64,000 nt of DNA from Caulochytrium protostelioides (Eukaryota; Chytridiomycota; Caulochytriomycetes; Caulochytriales; Caulochytriaceae): contig ML014125.1 of assembly GCA_003615045.1 (NCBI GenBank), positions 1 through 64,000 of the forward strand, given 5' to 3'. Below are positions 50,401 to 59,248 of the stretch, one piece after another. A program made the translations under genes and the position numbers. Below the pieces are notes generated by a model, which was not told the DNA's origin, did no database searches, and saw only the letters and a list, made by a program, of their open reading frames with translations. Numbering within the stretch: the stretch's first letter is position 1; every line of letters begins with the position of its first letter.

Positions 50401-52763
50401 TCCGTGGCGACCGCGCCGCGGCGTCGGCGTCGGCGATAGACGCGACGCCGCGGCAGGGCCACCACCTCGCTCGCACCCCGCCGCAGATGGGAGTCGCTGC
50501 ATCGCCGTCACGGCGTCTCGCGCCGACTCCTCGCGCCCACCACGACGACAACGACGATGAGGACGACGACGAAATCCAGTTCGGCGACGACGTTCAAGTC
50601 CTCGCGGCGCTCAACTTTGCGGGCATGAAGATCGTGAGCCCCGTGCGGGACCCGACGTGGTCGGCGGCCCGGTCGCACACCATCCCGCGAGCGGCGTCCT
50701 CCAGCGACGGCGCCGCCGCGACGACGCCCACGCCCATGGCGACCGTCCCGGCGGCGCTACCCGCGCGCCCGTCCTATGTGCCACATGCCTACGAGGGCGA
50801 GTCGCCGACCGAGTCCCCCGTCGGTTCGCCGACGCGCTCGCCGCAGCCGCTCATGCCGGCATCGACGGCCGTGACGCCCCTCGCGCCCGGCAAGAAACGC
50901 ACCATGTCGCCCCCCGTGACGCCCTCGCGCTCCGCGACGGACGCGGCGTCGTCACCGTCCTCGCTCCATGCGGCGACGGCGCCGACGACGCCCGCCGCGA
51001 GCCGTCGGACGCGGCCACTGTCGCCGCTGCCGCCGACGTCGGGCGGCGCCGCGGCCTTGCGCGGCACACCTGGCAAGACGCCGCGCACCAAACGCTTCCA
51101 GAGCATCGTGACCGACCCCTTCGGCGCGCTGCTGCTTCAGCCGACGCCCGCCGCCGCCGCCGCCGCCGCGCCGCTCGCCACGACCGACGCCGACGGCCGC
51201 GCCCTGCCCCACTTAAGCGACGCGCACGCCGCCGAGGCCCTCCAGCGCCTGGGCGCTGCCCTGCAGGCGCACCAAGCGCCCGATCCGTCGCGCGCATGGG
51301 TCGTCGAGTCGCGGGATGTCCGGCGGCTGGTGCGCGCCTTGCGTGCCGGCGCCTTTGCGGCCCACGCGCCATGGATCGCCGTCGATCCGGCCTCGGCTGT
51401 CGCGGCGGCCGTCGCGCCGCGCCTCGACCACGACGATGAGGACGACGCGCGCATGCACGACGGCGAGCCCGTGCTCGCGCCGCCGGCGCTGGTGCTGTAC
51501 CACACGCTGCTGTGGCGCCGCGAGGGCGCGGCGCTGGCGGCGCTGCTGGCCAAGCCGACCGTGACCGGCCACGACGTCGACGCGGCGGCGCCCGATGCGC
51601 CGGACGCCACGACGCGCGAGTACCTGCTGCTGCTGCTCAGCGAGCTGCTCAAGTTTGTTCCCGAGCTGATGGCGCTCGCACTCGACAGCGCCAATGTGGT
51701 CGAGGACGAGGACGCCGCCCTGATGGCGCACCTGCTGCCCGGCCTGCGGCACCTCGTGCTCGAGTGCTGCAGCAGCGACGCCCGCGTCCGGGTGCCCGCC
51801 CAGGTCGCGCTGGACCGCTTGGCGCTGATGGTGGCCCCGGGCGTCGTGATGGCCGCGCTGCACCGGCTGGCGGCGTCGGCGACGGCGCTCAAGGGCGATG
51901 CCGCGAGTGAGGGGCAGAACCCGTCGTCCACGGTAGTCACCTTCTTCCAGCCGACAGCGCGCTCGATCGCTCTCGCGGGCCTCGGCCAAGCCGTCGAGCG
52001 TCTCGTGCGCGGCATCGCCCTTCCGGACGACGCTCCCGGCGGCGCCACGCGTCCAGGCTCCGCCTCGATGCGGCGCGCCGCGGGCGGCGGCGGTGGCGGC
52101 GGCGGGCCGACCTCGCCGACCTCGCACCGCCGGCACGCGAGCCGTCGGCCTGATGCGGCTGGCGACGGCGTCCTCAGCAGTCCGCTGTCGCCGCCGCCGC
52201 TGCGGCTGCTCGGTGACGCCGACGCCGCCGCGGACGCCGCGGGTGCCGTCGCTGCCGCCGTCGATCCGTTGCTGCTGCGCGCGATCGCGCGGTTCGCCGT
52301 CGCGTCGTACGCGAGTCCGTATGTCGAAGAGCGCAAGTGCGCCGTCGAGCTGCTTACGGCGCTCACGCGCGTGCCTGCTGCGTGGCATGACCCGCGGCGC
52401 CCGCCGGCGCCGTCCGACGACCCGGCCGACGTCGTCGCCGCCGTCCTGCCTGACGCCTCGGTGACCCTGCGCAAGATGGTCCAGATGTTCCGGGAGCGCC
52501 AGAACGCCGCCGGCGGCGCGGGCGGCGGCAGCGGGTCGTCCTATGGCGCCGGCGGCGTCGCAGCCGAGGCGCGGGCGTCCAAGCCCAAGGCGGCCTCCGC
52601 CGTCGGCACGCCGCGGGGGCTGCATGGCGTGGTGTCGCCGCCGAGCGAGAGCCCGAGCGCGTCGCGGCCGACGACGTCTGATGGCACGATAGGATCGAGC
52701 GTGCGGCCGATGCTGCCGCTCGGCGTCGTGGCCGTGCCCTCGATCCATTCGATTCCGCGGTAA
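47460..52763 (+). CDS. CLASP: CLASP-family microtubule-stabilising protein
   Basis: The 1767-residue single-exon product has the CLASP plan of TOG-type arrays that bind tubulin and rescue microtubules. Residues 9-12 (SGIP, after basic RPR) fit the SxIP motif that binds EB1 at plus ends. Residues about 50-65 are a GGY/GGH repeat. Residues about 87-315 are the first TOG domain, with TETEENWAQRE-type opening (read here as FKTPETEENWAQREQSLAKL) and later EKNAKVRQTAVEGIVHML, VRDAARALYHRI. A second helical array lies at about 490-690. The middle is Ser/Thr/Pro/Ala-rich with acidic patches. A third array at about 1265-1480 and 1580-1670 (VEERKCAVELLTALTRVP, PDASVTLRKMVQMFRERQ) corresponds to the CLASP C-terminal region. 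The start (caccaccATG) fits the consensus. Yeast Stu1 is about 1500 residues. Animal CLASPs have three TOGs, which agrees. Confidence 0.88.
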   Translation: MSGLRPRGSGIPTMFPPREPRDRESGGSSATSSSLPSGTPGHGHSGHGGYGGYGGYGGYGGHGGHGGDGHPSHHHAAQVHVPPALEAECAAVARLFKTPETEENWAQREQSLAKLSLFRHTYAQQPAAVAACLRHFIDPLVVSLGSLRSALCLTALRTTGELARLLGAAFEPHVDAVVGALLRLANSTKRLVSAAVADVLGQLLMALPVHTRAVPLLAAALREKNAKVRQTAVEGIVHMLAPASRALADLHRGETSPPFVAAAVAAVGKGIVDANGAVRDAARALYHRIKAWQPSLAQSIWNDATPAAQRTLARAPPPALPTATALPSALPTVTPVGMAGGAALAAVGGTALPVPRRPLAPAGRAATLAGRVPTSAGPAHAAAAAAAAATPTRFGFARAVSSDLAGSAPTPTPPRLPSAAAMAATPRSASAHGSATPTARLADGDAGTSARAPLRSTPTVARPPSRSRTLPSATAPLAAATTASAPAATASVSPLAAVLDQLMAPLAPGAEPLLPSAMTAALADWPKMDDATGARLFDPQVVAALLDRELVEAPTLARIAAYMVSLPREPPFAPAAARFVEDTSRTRDAARHTAHLLASLTLPKPRPVFVRGQLMLNSARMNSVLLQSLTDTLDGARMTGDHATATALYRPMALKLVTLYAGLVQGGVGAAAPSEMGTYPALLHGLLRRIHLQAPDILRDVLLTSDPEVAQALYDDLGASPDGQRDGDGMTMSPPTATAPSPRHDTAASSSPSPSRSPSSPVSQITATTPIATTHRAPLIPPVEYSPHDADANTTASATPAPAHATPSRPASSSVSPASVRMASAAPSATTSATTTASASLASSPSTMSLSMPTRPTSPHTATVSPAAPTPSTLSTARRSPAAAAAAPTPAAAPTLSVTQAPSIAPPATEDPDFGNHSLLFPADMAACNFLDETLPAGFADASVLAIPSIDDDDTDDDNDDDARPAATGDVLDDGRFDAAVRGDRAAASASAIDATPRQGHHLARTPPQMGVAASPSRRLAPTPRAHHDDNDDEDDDEIQFGDDVQVLAALNFAGMKIVSPVRDPTWSAARSHTIPRAASSSDGAAATTPTPMATVPAALPARPSYVPHAYEGESPTESPVGSPTRSPQPLMPASTAVTPLAPGKKRTMSPPVTPSRSATDAASSPSSLHAATAPTTPAASRRTRPLSPLPPTSGGAAALRGTPGKTPRTKRFQSIVTDPFGALLLQPTPAAAAAAAPLATTDADGRALPHLSDAHAAEALQRLGAALQAHQAPDPSRAWVVESRDVRRLVRALRAGAFAAHAPWIAVDPASAVAAAVAPRLDHDDEDDARMHDGEPVLAPPALVLYHTLLWRREGAALAALLAKPTVTGHDVDAAAPDAPDATTREYLLLLLSELLKFVPELMALALDSANVVEDEDAALMAHLLPGLRHLVLECCSSDARVRVPAQVALDRLALMVAPGVVMAALHRLAASATALKGDAASEGQNPSSTVVTFFQPTARSIALAGLGQAVERLVRGIALPDDAPGGATRPGSASMRRAAGGGGGGGGPTSPTSHRRHASRRPDAAGDGVLSSPLSPPPLRLLGDADAAADAAGAVAAAVDPLLLRAIARFAVASYASPYVEERKCAVELLTALTRVPAAWHDPRRPPAPSDDPADVVAAVLPDASVTLRKMVQMFRERQNAAGGAGGGSGSSYGAGGVAAEARASKPKAASAVGTPRGLHGVVSPPSESPSASRPTTSDGTIGSSVRPMLPLGVVAVPSIHSIPR

Positions 52764-53619
52764 ACCTGACGGCCTCATGACGGCATCATGCTTGCTTTTA
52801 TGTGGTTTCTGGATTTTTTCAGAAACTTGAACCGAAGATTCCTGATGAAAAGTATAATTCATTATTTGAATTGAATATCGAGGTGGTCCATCTCACCGTG
52901 AGCCAACTCGACAACTCGGACAGTCCTCCTTCCTCAGCCTGTGCAGCGGGCGGCCCATCGCGAAGTTTGTTGTTGGTTTCAGCGTTGTTGGTTTCAGAAC
53001 TTCAGAGCGACGGATGGGCTTGCGGGCTCCGGGCTCCAAGACGGGACCGCATAGCTGTGCTTAGCCGTCCTGGGGGGCCCCTCGGGCAAGCCTCACTCTC
53101 CCACCGCCGCCACCACCGCCACCGCCGCCGCTGCGAGCGCCGACATCGATAGGATGCCGCCGCCTTCGATAGGATGCCCACGGTGGCGGTCGCCCCTGCC
53201 GGCGATGTCTGCCGACGCTGGCACACACTGCCATTCGACGACGTGGCATGGTCCGAGACGCCGCCCTGGCTCACTACGCGCGCGCCGCCTCGGCTACCGA
53301 GTTCAGGGTCCTCTCGACGCCCCGCGACGGCCACGCGGGGCGGAGTTGACCTCCGGCCCGTATGAACGACGAGGTCCGCAGCCAGTGAGATGCAGCAGCA
53401 GACGATCAAGCGGCAGGAGACGCATCAGCGTCAGTCGCTACCACCGATTCCTCTCCTGCATCAGCACCGACTCCAACGCCGACGCATCAACTCCGTTTCA
53501 CGGCGCAACCACGTGGCCACCACGCACGCTGCACAGCATTCCACACACCCGACCAGCACTCAGCATCTCCGCGGGCCGGTCCCCATTTCCCCAGTTCTCC
53601 GTGCGCCCCATCAGTCACC
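52764..53619. other. Intergenic region between CLASP and MIA40
   Basis: 856 bases. The first 150 or so are AT-richer and fit a CLASP 3' UTR; the rest should include the MIA40 promoter and leader. Short frames on both strands are not protein-like. No RNA gene or TATA box seen. Confidence 0.55.
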
Positions 53620-54252
53620 ATGAGCAAAGATCTCGAGCGCTCCTACATGATCGGCGACGGCCTCGTCCCGGGCTTCGTGTCCCGCGCGCCGCTCACGATG
53701 GAGGAAATCGAGCGCGAGCTCGCTGCCCAGTTCGACAAGGACGCCGCGCCCAGCCCGGTGATCATTGAAGCCGTCGAGACGGCCGCTGCGGCGTCATCAG
53801 AGTCGCCGTCGGCGTCGACCTCGGCGGAGTCGGCTTCGGCGTCGGCGGACGCCGCCGCCGCCGCCGCTGCCGCAGCGACGGACGACGCGGAGGACGCGTC
53901 GGACCTGGGCCGCGCGCAGCAGGCCGCCGTGGGCGCCGACGGCGAGATCAACTGGGACTGCCCGTGCCTCGGCACCATGACGCAGCCGCCGTGCGGCGAG
54001 AAGTTCAAGGAGGCCTTCTCGTGCTTCGTCAAGAGCGACGCTGAGCCGAAGGGCCTCGAGTGCATTGACGCGTTCCGCGCCATGCAGGCCTGCTTCAACG
54101 AGCACCCCGATATCTACGGCGCGCCCATGGGCGACGACGACGAGAACGACGACGAGGACGGCGACGACGAGGACGCCGCGTCCAGCAAGGCGGCGCCGTC
54201 CAGTCCGGAGGACGTCAAGGCGGCGCTCTCCTCCGCGGCCACCTCGTCCTAA
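53620..54252 (+). CDS. MIA40: MIA40/CHCHD4 intermembrane-space import oxidoreductase
   Basis: The 210-residue product is the oxidoreductase that traps and oxidises small cysteine proteins entering the mitochondrial intermembrane space, working with the flavoprotein Erv1. The core at residues 110-168 reads INWDCPCLG, then [13 protein letters not shown] and [15 protein letters not shown]. This gives the redox CPC pair C114/C116 and the twin CX9C pairs C125/C135 and C148/C158, all intact. Residues 1-109 are an acidic Ala/Ser-rich segment with no hydrophobic anchor and no obvious presequence. The tail is acidic ([15 protein letters not shown]) as in other MIA40s. It therefore resembles the soluble animal CHCHD4 form, not the membrane-anchored yeast form. 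The start (gtcaccATG) is good. A second upstream exon with a presequence cannot be fully excluded. Confidence 0.95.
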   Translation: MSKDLERSYMIGDGLVPGFVSRAPLTMEEIERELAAQFDKDAAPSPVIIEAVETAAAASSESPSASTSAESASASADAAAAAAAAATDDAEDASDLGRAQQAAVGADGEINWDCPCLGTMTQPPCGEKFKEAFSCFVKSDAEPKGLECIDAFRAMQACFNEHPDIYGAPMGDDDENDDEDGDDEDAASSKAAPSSPEDVKAALSSAATSS

Positions 54253-55383
54253 GCGTCGAAGCCAGAGGATTCCGCCACGGCCACGCCAGCATGTGCATCA
54301 TATATTTAAGTGGATAGACATCGCATACGGAATCGGGGTCGCGCAGGGGTCGACCGAGCCAGGACGATGGCCCGGCGATGGATCATCGACGCTTATGCGA
54401 TGCTCGTGTTTGTCATCGTCAAGCGGACGGACGGATGGGATGGCCGATGCCGTCGGCGCTGAAGCGAAGGGCGCTGATGTCGACCGGTGTGGTCAGTGAA
54501 ACTCACCGCCGATCGGACGCCCAACGCTGGGGCCCTAGCAACACCATCCCGCCCACCGGCGGCGAGCGCCTTCGCGGTCCCGACTTCCTCCCGCCGCCGC
54601 CGCCGCCGCCGCCGCCGCTCTGTCTTTGGGGCAGCGCTCGGATGGGCCCTCCGCCGGCCGGCCGGGTCCATGGGCGCCCATGCCGCCGTCCACGCCGACC
54701 ACGCCGATCGCGCCGATCATGCCCCCCACCCTTCGCCCGACATGCCCCTACTGATGCCTATGGCCATGCCGTGGCCGCGTGACCCGTCGGAGTTTGGAAG
54801 CGGCAAAGGCGCTCCGGAAGGCCATTGAGCGGAACGACCGCCGCGCCGTCGACAACGACGCTGTGGGTGGATGCGGCCGATGTGCGAGGCGTGGAAACGG
54901 CCGATGTGCGAGGCGTGGAAACGGCCACGAGCGCGCCATGATGGCGTGCGCATGGGAGATCTCGGTGAGCGGTACAGCTGCAGCGCGGCTCCCGCTCACC
55001 GCGTGCGTTGGCGACCGCCGATGTCTGCGGCGAGACAAAGGACCGAAGCTCAAGAATGGCAGAACCCATGTCGCACAAGCGGTGTCGGAGAGCAGCCATC
55101 ATCGAGAGCGTATCAACATCATCGATGCATGTCAAAGAACGCTGCTTACGTGGGAGGATGGACAGGATCGCTTCGGTGAGATCACTCGGATCGTCGACGC
55201 TCATGATCCCATCCACTGGCGTGGTCGTCCTGTCCGTTCTGCGATCGGCACCGACACCCATCATCCCCATCGACATCTCCCGCTCGGCCATCCCGGGGCT
55301 GATCCGCCCTCGCCGCCCTGTCCCCCGCCATCGGCCGGGCCCCTCGACTCCCTTCGACCACCACGCGTGAGAGGGGCCTCGCC
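54253..55383. other. Intergenic region between MIA40 and the CFAP210-like gene
   Basis: About 1.1 kb without a recognised gene. It has a GCC run (54591-54615), a duplicated 24-bp unit (54874-54926) and a TATATTTAA near 54300 that probably lies in the MIA40 3' UTR. Overlapping frames on both strands look random. Confidence 0.55.
54874..54926. repeat. 24-bp direct duplication
   Basis: Two exact head-to-tail copies (54874-54897 and 54898-54921) are followed by the first five bases of a third. Non-coding. Confidence 0.9.
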
Positions 55384-57033
55384 ATGTTTGCCGCCACGAG
55401 TGGACGCGCCCGCTCTAGCCCCGGGCAGCGGCCTTCCGCGCCGCCCACCTATCCCGCTGACGGCCGCGCTCGCGGCGAGCGTCCGTCCAGCGGCAGCAGC
55501 GCCGTCGGCATCGCCGCCACCGCCGCGGCCGCGGCGCCAACACGACGGGCCCGGTCGGCCGCTGCAGCGAGACCGTCGCCGTCACGGGCGTCTGCGTATG
55601 TCGTCGCTCCGGCGCCGCTCGTGGTTGCGGCCTCAGACCTGCTCCGCATCACGCGTGGGCTCGCATCGACGACGGCGCCCACGCCCGGGTCTGCCTCAGC
55701 GATGGAGGCGGCGCGGCAGCGGGACCGCGAGACGCGGCAGGCGCTGAGCCGCGCGCACGCCGCGCACTGGACCGACACCGTCACCGGTCATCGCAAGCAG
55801 CGCCTCGCGGCGCGCGACGTGCGCCTCGCCGCCGACGAGGCGAAGCGCCAGGCGCTCGACGCCGCGTGGGCCGCCGAGCAGGCCGAGCGCCACCGCCTCC
55901 ACGTCGCGCGCGCCGAGCGGCTGCGCTTCGCGGAACGCGATGACGTGAAGGCCTTTCACGCGAAGCTACTGCTCGCCCACGTCCTCGACGAACGCGACCG
56001 CCAGGTCGCCGCGCACGCGGCCGGCGCCGGGCACGTGGCGCAGGCGCGCGAGGCCGACCGACTCTACGAGGCGCAGGCCGCTGCACAGGATGCCGCATGG
56101 CACCGGCAGCAAGTGCAAACGGCCAGCGAGCGGCAGGCCGCGCGCGAGGCGACGGCCGCGTTCCAGCGCGCGCAGGTGTCCGCGCTGCACGGCGGCCGCG
56201 CCGCGCGCCGCGCTGCCGAGCAGGCGGACGACGCGCGCCTCGTCGCCGACGATGCGCAGTGGCGCGTGCAGCAGCAGCGCCAGGTCCGCGACGCCGCGAG
56301 CGCCGACCGCGAGCGCCAGCGCGGCGTGCTGGATGCGCACTGCGCCGCGCAGGCGGCGATGCGCGCCGTGGAGGCGCAGGCGGCCGCCGCTGACGAGGCC
56401 GCGGTCGCCGACTGGCGCGCGCGCAAGGACGCGCAGGACGCGCGGCGGCGGCAGCTCGAGCAGCGGCAGCGCGCCGACCATACCGCGCTGAGCGACCGGC
56501 TGGCGGCCGAGCGCGCGCGGCAGGACGCGGCGCGGGCCGCGGCAGCCGATGCGGCGCAGGCGGCGGACGAAGCGCGCGCGGCGGCCGAAGACGCGGCGCG
56601 CGCCGCGCGCGAGACGGCCGAGCGCTTGCGCATGACCGAGCAGATCGCGACGTTCCGGAGCGCGCAGCAGGCCGCGCGGGCGGCCGTGCATCAGCGGCAG
56701 CAGGAGGAGGACGCGGCGCACGCGGCAGCCGTGGCCGCGGACGTGGCGGCGCAGCAGCAGCAGGCGGCCGAGGCGGCGGCGCGGCAGCAGGCGGCCGAGG
56801 CTGAGCTGGCTGCGTTCCGCGCGACGCAGCGCGCCCAGGCGGCTGGGCAGCTGACCGCGTCGAAAGCTGAGGCCGCCGCGGCGTGGGCGGCGGAGCGGCG
56901 CCAAAAGGCCGAGGATGAGCAGGCGCTCGCGGCCTACATGCGGACCGTGGCGTCCGAGCCATGGGCGCGGGCGAACCCGCGCGCCCAGTCATGGATCGCG
57001 CGAGACCTTCATCGTCTCGACGGGTCGCGGTGA
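55384..57033 (+). CDS. CFAP210: CFAP210/CCDC173-like flagellar coiled-coil protein
   Basis: The 549-residue product is almost entirely a charged coiled coil rich in Ala, Arg, Gln and Glu after a disordered first 80 residues. The segment at about 115-205 resembles what I remember of CCDC173/CFAP210: ALSRAHAAHWTDTVTGHRKQRLAAR, then DDVKAFHAKLLLAHVLDERDRQ, where the family has a VK-FH--LLL--VL-ERD pattern. CFAP210 is a microtubule inner protein lining the lumen of doublet microtubules in motile cilia, and its length (about 550) is right. It is found only in organisms with motile flagella, consistent with the other flagellar genes here. The start (cgccATG) fits the consensus. If the match is wrong, it is still a trichohyalin/plectin-helix-like coiled-coil protein. 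Confidence 0.72.
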   Translation: MFAATSGRARSSPGQRPSAPPTYPADGRARGERPSSGSSAVGIAATAAAAAPTRRARSAAAARPSPSRASAYVVAPAPLVVAASDLLRITRGLASTTAPTPGSASAMEAARQRDRETRQALSRAHAAHWTDTVTGHRKQRLAARDVRLAADEAKRQALDAAWAAEQAERHRLHVARAERLRFAERDDVKAFHAKLLLAHVLDERDRQVAAHAAGAGHVAQAREADRLYEAQAAAQDAAWHRQQVQTASERQAAREATAAFQRAQVSALHGGRAARRAAEQADDARLVADDAQWRVQQQRQVRDAASADRERQRGVLDAHCAAQAAMRAVEAQAAAADEAAVADWRARKDAQDARRRQLEQRQRADHTALSDRLAAERARQDAARAAAADAAQAADEARAAAEDAARAARETAERLRMTEQIATFRSAQQAARAAVHQRQQEEDAAHAAAVAADVAAQQQQAAEAAARQQAAEAELAAFRATQRAQAAGQLTASKAEAAAAWAAERRQKAEDEQALAAYMRTVASEPWARANPRAQSWIARDLHRLDGSR

Positions 57034-57778
57034 CCGCTCCATGGCGTGATGCGGCCTCTCTTGGCGAGCGCGAGCAATCGACACCGCCGCTTCACGCTAG
57101 GATGTCGACCCCGGAGGTCAGCCTATCCGCTGCGCTGGTCTGCAGCACCTTAGTCTGCGTGGGTATCGTCCTATAACAACTTCTTGCATTCGATGAGACG
57201 CGATGACGAGAAAGATGGGGGAGCCATGGGAGATCCAGTTTCCGCATTTCCGCATGAACGTATGACCCCGTGTGGGGTGATGCGTTGATGCTGGCATGAA
57301 GCCAGCGCATGAATAGAAAATTTTGGCATTCGCGTGTAACAGCAGCACTGGAGCTCAGCGCTGAGCAGCACTGAGCTGAGCTGAGCAATGCTGGGCTCTC
57401 CGCCATGGTGTGGACCCCCATTCGCCAGGATTCCATGAATAAAGCCTTCGCCTTCCGCACCCCTCGCTGATGTGGCGTCGCATCTGAGGATTGTCTCGCT
57501 TGCCCTCGCTAGAAACACCAAAAATGGAAGACTGTCGCACAACGCCCCGCGCAGGACATCCTGAGTCGGCCTGACCGTCGTGGCCACCGCGTTCGACACG
57601 AATACCCAGGACCTCTCAAAAATAGATTCAGCCGTGGTTCAGGACTTTTTCGACATGATCGTGCCGTCACGGCGTAGTCACGACGCGGTGGAGCAACGGC
57701 CGATCACCGACGCCAGGATGGCGTCTCCGGCGGTGGCGTCGCGGCCCCTCAGCACCCTTTCGAGGGGCCTGCCAACGC

Positions 57779-57827
<49 letters not shown>

Positions 57828-57828
57828 C
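57779..57828. repeat. CCGTCG hexanucleotide repeat
   Basis: About eight head-to-tail ccgtcg units. Confidence 0.9.
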
Positions 57829-57835
57829 GACATGT

Positions 57836-57856
57836 AAAAAAAAAAAAAAAAAAAAA
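57836..57856. repeat. A21 homopolymer
   Basis: Twenty-one consecutive A residues, the longest homopolymer in this GC-rich window. It could be a simple repeat or the tail of an old retroposed copy; no source gene is visible upstream. Confidence 0.9.
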
Positions 57857-57869
57857 GGACTAAGAGGCG

Positions 57870-57870
57870 C

Positions 57871-57923
<53 letters not shown>

Positions 57924-57926
57924 GCA
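57870..57926. repeat. GCC trinucleotide repeat
   Basis: A run of gcc units interrupted once by ctg, just after the A21 tract. Confidence 0.85.
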
Positions 57927-58317
57927 CACCGCGAGGACCCGCGCGAGACCAAGGCGCGACCACGCGGCCCACTTGCCCGCCGAGCACGCAGCGACGCGAC
58001 GCGGTCGACACGGCCGAACCTCCGCGCGCCGCGAGGCATGGCCGCGAGGCGCACGGCCCACCATCGACGAGCTTCGATAGCGGTCGCTCGCGAAGGCCGC
58101 GTCGCGCCGTCCGGGGGCGTGCCGCTCTGCATGGCATCGCGATGGCCGGCCGCGGCGGCGGTGGCGCCGGACGAGTCGGAGCAACGCGCGCGGGGGGAGG
58201 TCGAGTCGGGGTGCACTTCGGATCGAGGCGCCGGTGGCGACGGTGGCGGCGGCGGCGGCGGTCACGGCGCCACGGCGCGCTGCCGCCGTCGCCGCCGCCA
58301 TCGCCGTCGTGACAACG

Positions 58318-58325
58318 TATATAAG
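58318..58325 (+). promoter_or_regulatory. TATA box, probable GRP94 promoter
   Basis: TATATAAG is a strong TATA match in otherwise GC-rich DNA. It lies 422 bases before the GRP94 start codon. A transcription start about 30 bases on would give a leader of about 210 bases before the inferred intron at 58559. Placement is by sequence only. Confidence 0.5.
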
Positions 58326-58558
58326 CGGACGCAATGGCGGACATGCGGGAAGATGCAGGACACCTTCCATCAGGGACTGTGAAGCATGGTGGATCGTGAA
58401 ACTCGTGTCATCAAGGGACCAATGCTGTGATCCGCTAACGCCCGCTGCTGCACGCCGCTCCGCTTTGTGTCGCGCCTCTTGCACTCTGGGTTCCTGCGGC
58501 TGCTGGCACTGCTCTCTTTCACTGTATCGCTGGCGATTGTTCGTTTTCCCGTATTGGC

Positions 58559-58736
58559 GTAAGTTCGATGATCGCAAGGCGCACACGTCGTCGCATGCCG
58601 CGTCGTGATGGTGAGCGTGGTCCTGGGGAGCGCTCGATCCAAGTCACATCGCCTCCATATACTCACCGCTCGGTTCTCTCTTGATGGATCATATGCTCTC
58701 TCTCTCTCTCTCGCTCGCTGTGATGGCACGCCATAG
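58559..58736 (+). other. Probable 5'-leader intron of GRP94
   Basis: A consensus donor GTAAGT at 58559 is followed, 178 bases later, by a CT microsatellite (58696-58712) acting as a pyrimidine tract and by a CATAG acceptor ending at 58736. The next bases are ACC ATG, the start codon context. The size fits the proven introns in this window (89-280 nt). There is no coding frame to prove the junction. Confidence 0.5.
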
Positions 58737-58739
58737 ACC

Positions 58740-59213
58740 ATGAAGGCCCGTCCGATGAAGGCCTCGCGTGGCAAGGTCACCTGGCTGATGCTGCTGGTGG
58801 CCGTCGCCGTCGCGACGCTGGCCCGCGTTCCGCAGGCCGCCGCCGAGGTCGCCGAGACCGCGCACGATGCGGCCGGCGAGTCGGTCGCGTTCAACCCGGA
58901 CGACCTGCCCGACAACATGAACGAAAAGACGCTCAAGCTCATCAAGGACATCAAGGACGGCCATCGCGACCTGCCGAACGCCGACGAGATTGACCGTCTG
59001 ATGCGCGCGGACATGGCCGATGCGAAGGGCGAGGCGGCTCCCGCGGACGCCGATGAGGACGAGGACGCGGACGCGACGATGACGGCGCCGCCTGACTTTG
59101 CCGTGATCACGGAGGAGCAGGCGAACGCCGTCGACGCGTCCGGTGAGAAGCACCAGTTCGAGACGGAAGTCAACCAGATGATGCACCTGATCATCAACTC
59201 CGTGTACAAGACG

Positions 59214-59248
<35 letters not shown>

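Larger units (their letters stand above)
57034..58739. other. Intergenic region and GRP94 leader
   Basis: About 1.7 kb. Between 57340 and 57390 there are short palindromic CAGCGCTGAG/GAGCTGAG units. Then come a CCGTCG repeat (57779-57828), A21 (57836-57856) and a GCC run (57870-57926). A TATA box lies at 58318 and a probable leader intron at 58559-58736, both assigned to GRP94. A plus-strand frame at 57580-57837 starts at GTG and ends in Ser-Pro repeats from the CCGTCG array; I do not call it a gene. Confidence 0.55.

Noticed and set aside
51213..52862. Long minus-strand frames opposite the CLASP C-terminus
   Set aside because: Arg/His/Ala-rich composition without motifs, fully explained by the CLASP frame on the other strand.
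57580..57837. 85-codon plus-strand frame ending in Ser-Pro repeats
   Set aside because: It has no ATG start, its end is made by a CCGTCG microsatellite, and it resembles nothing known.
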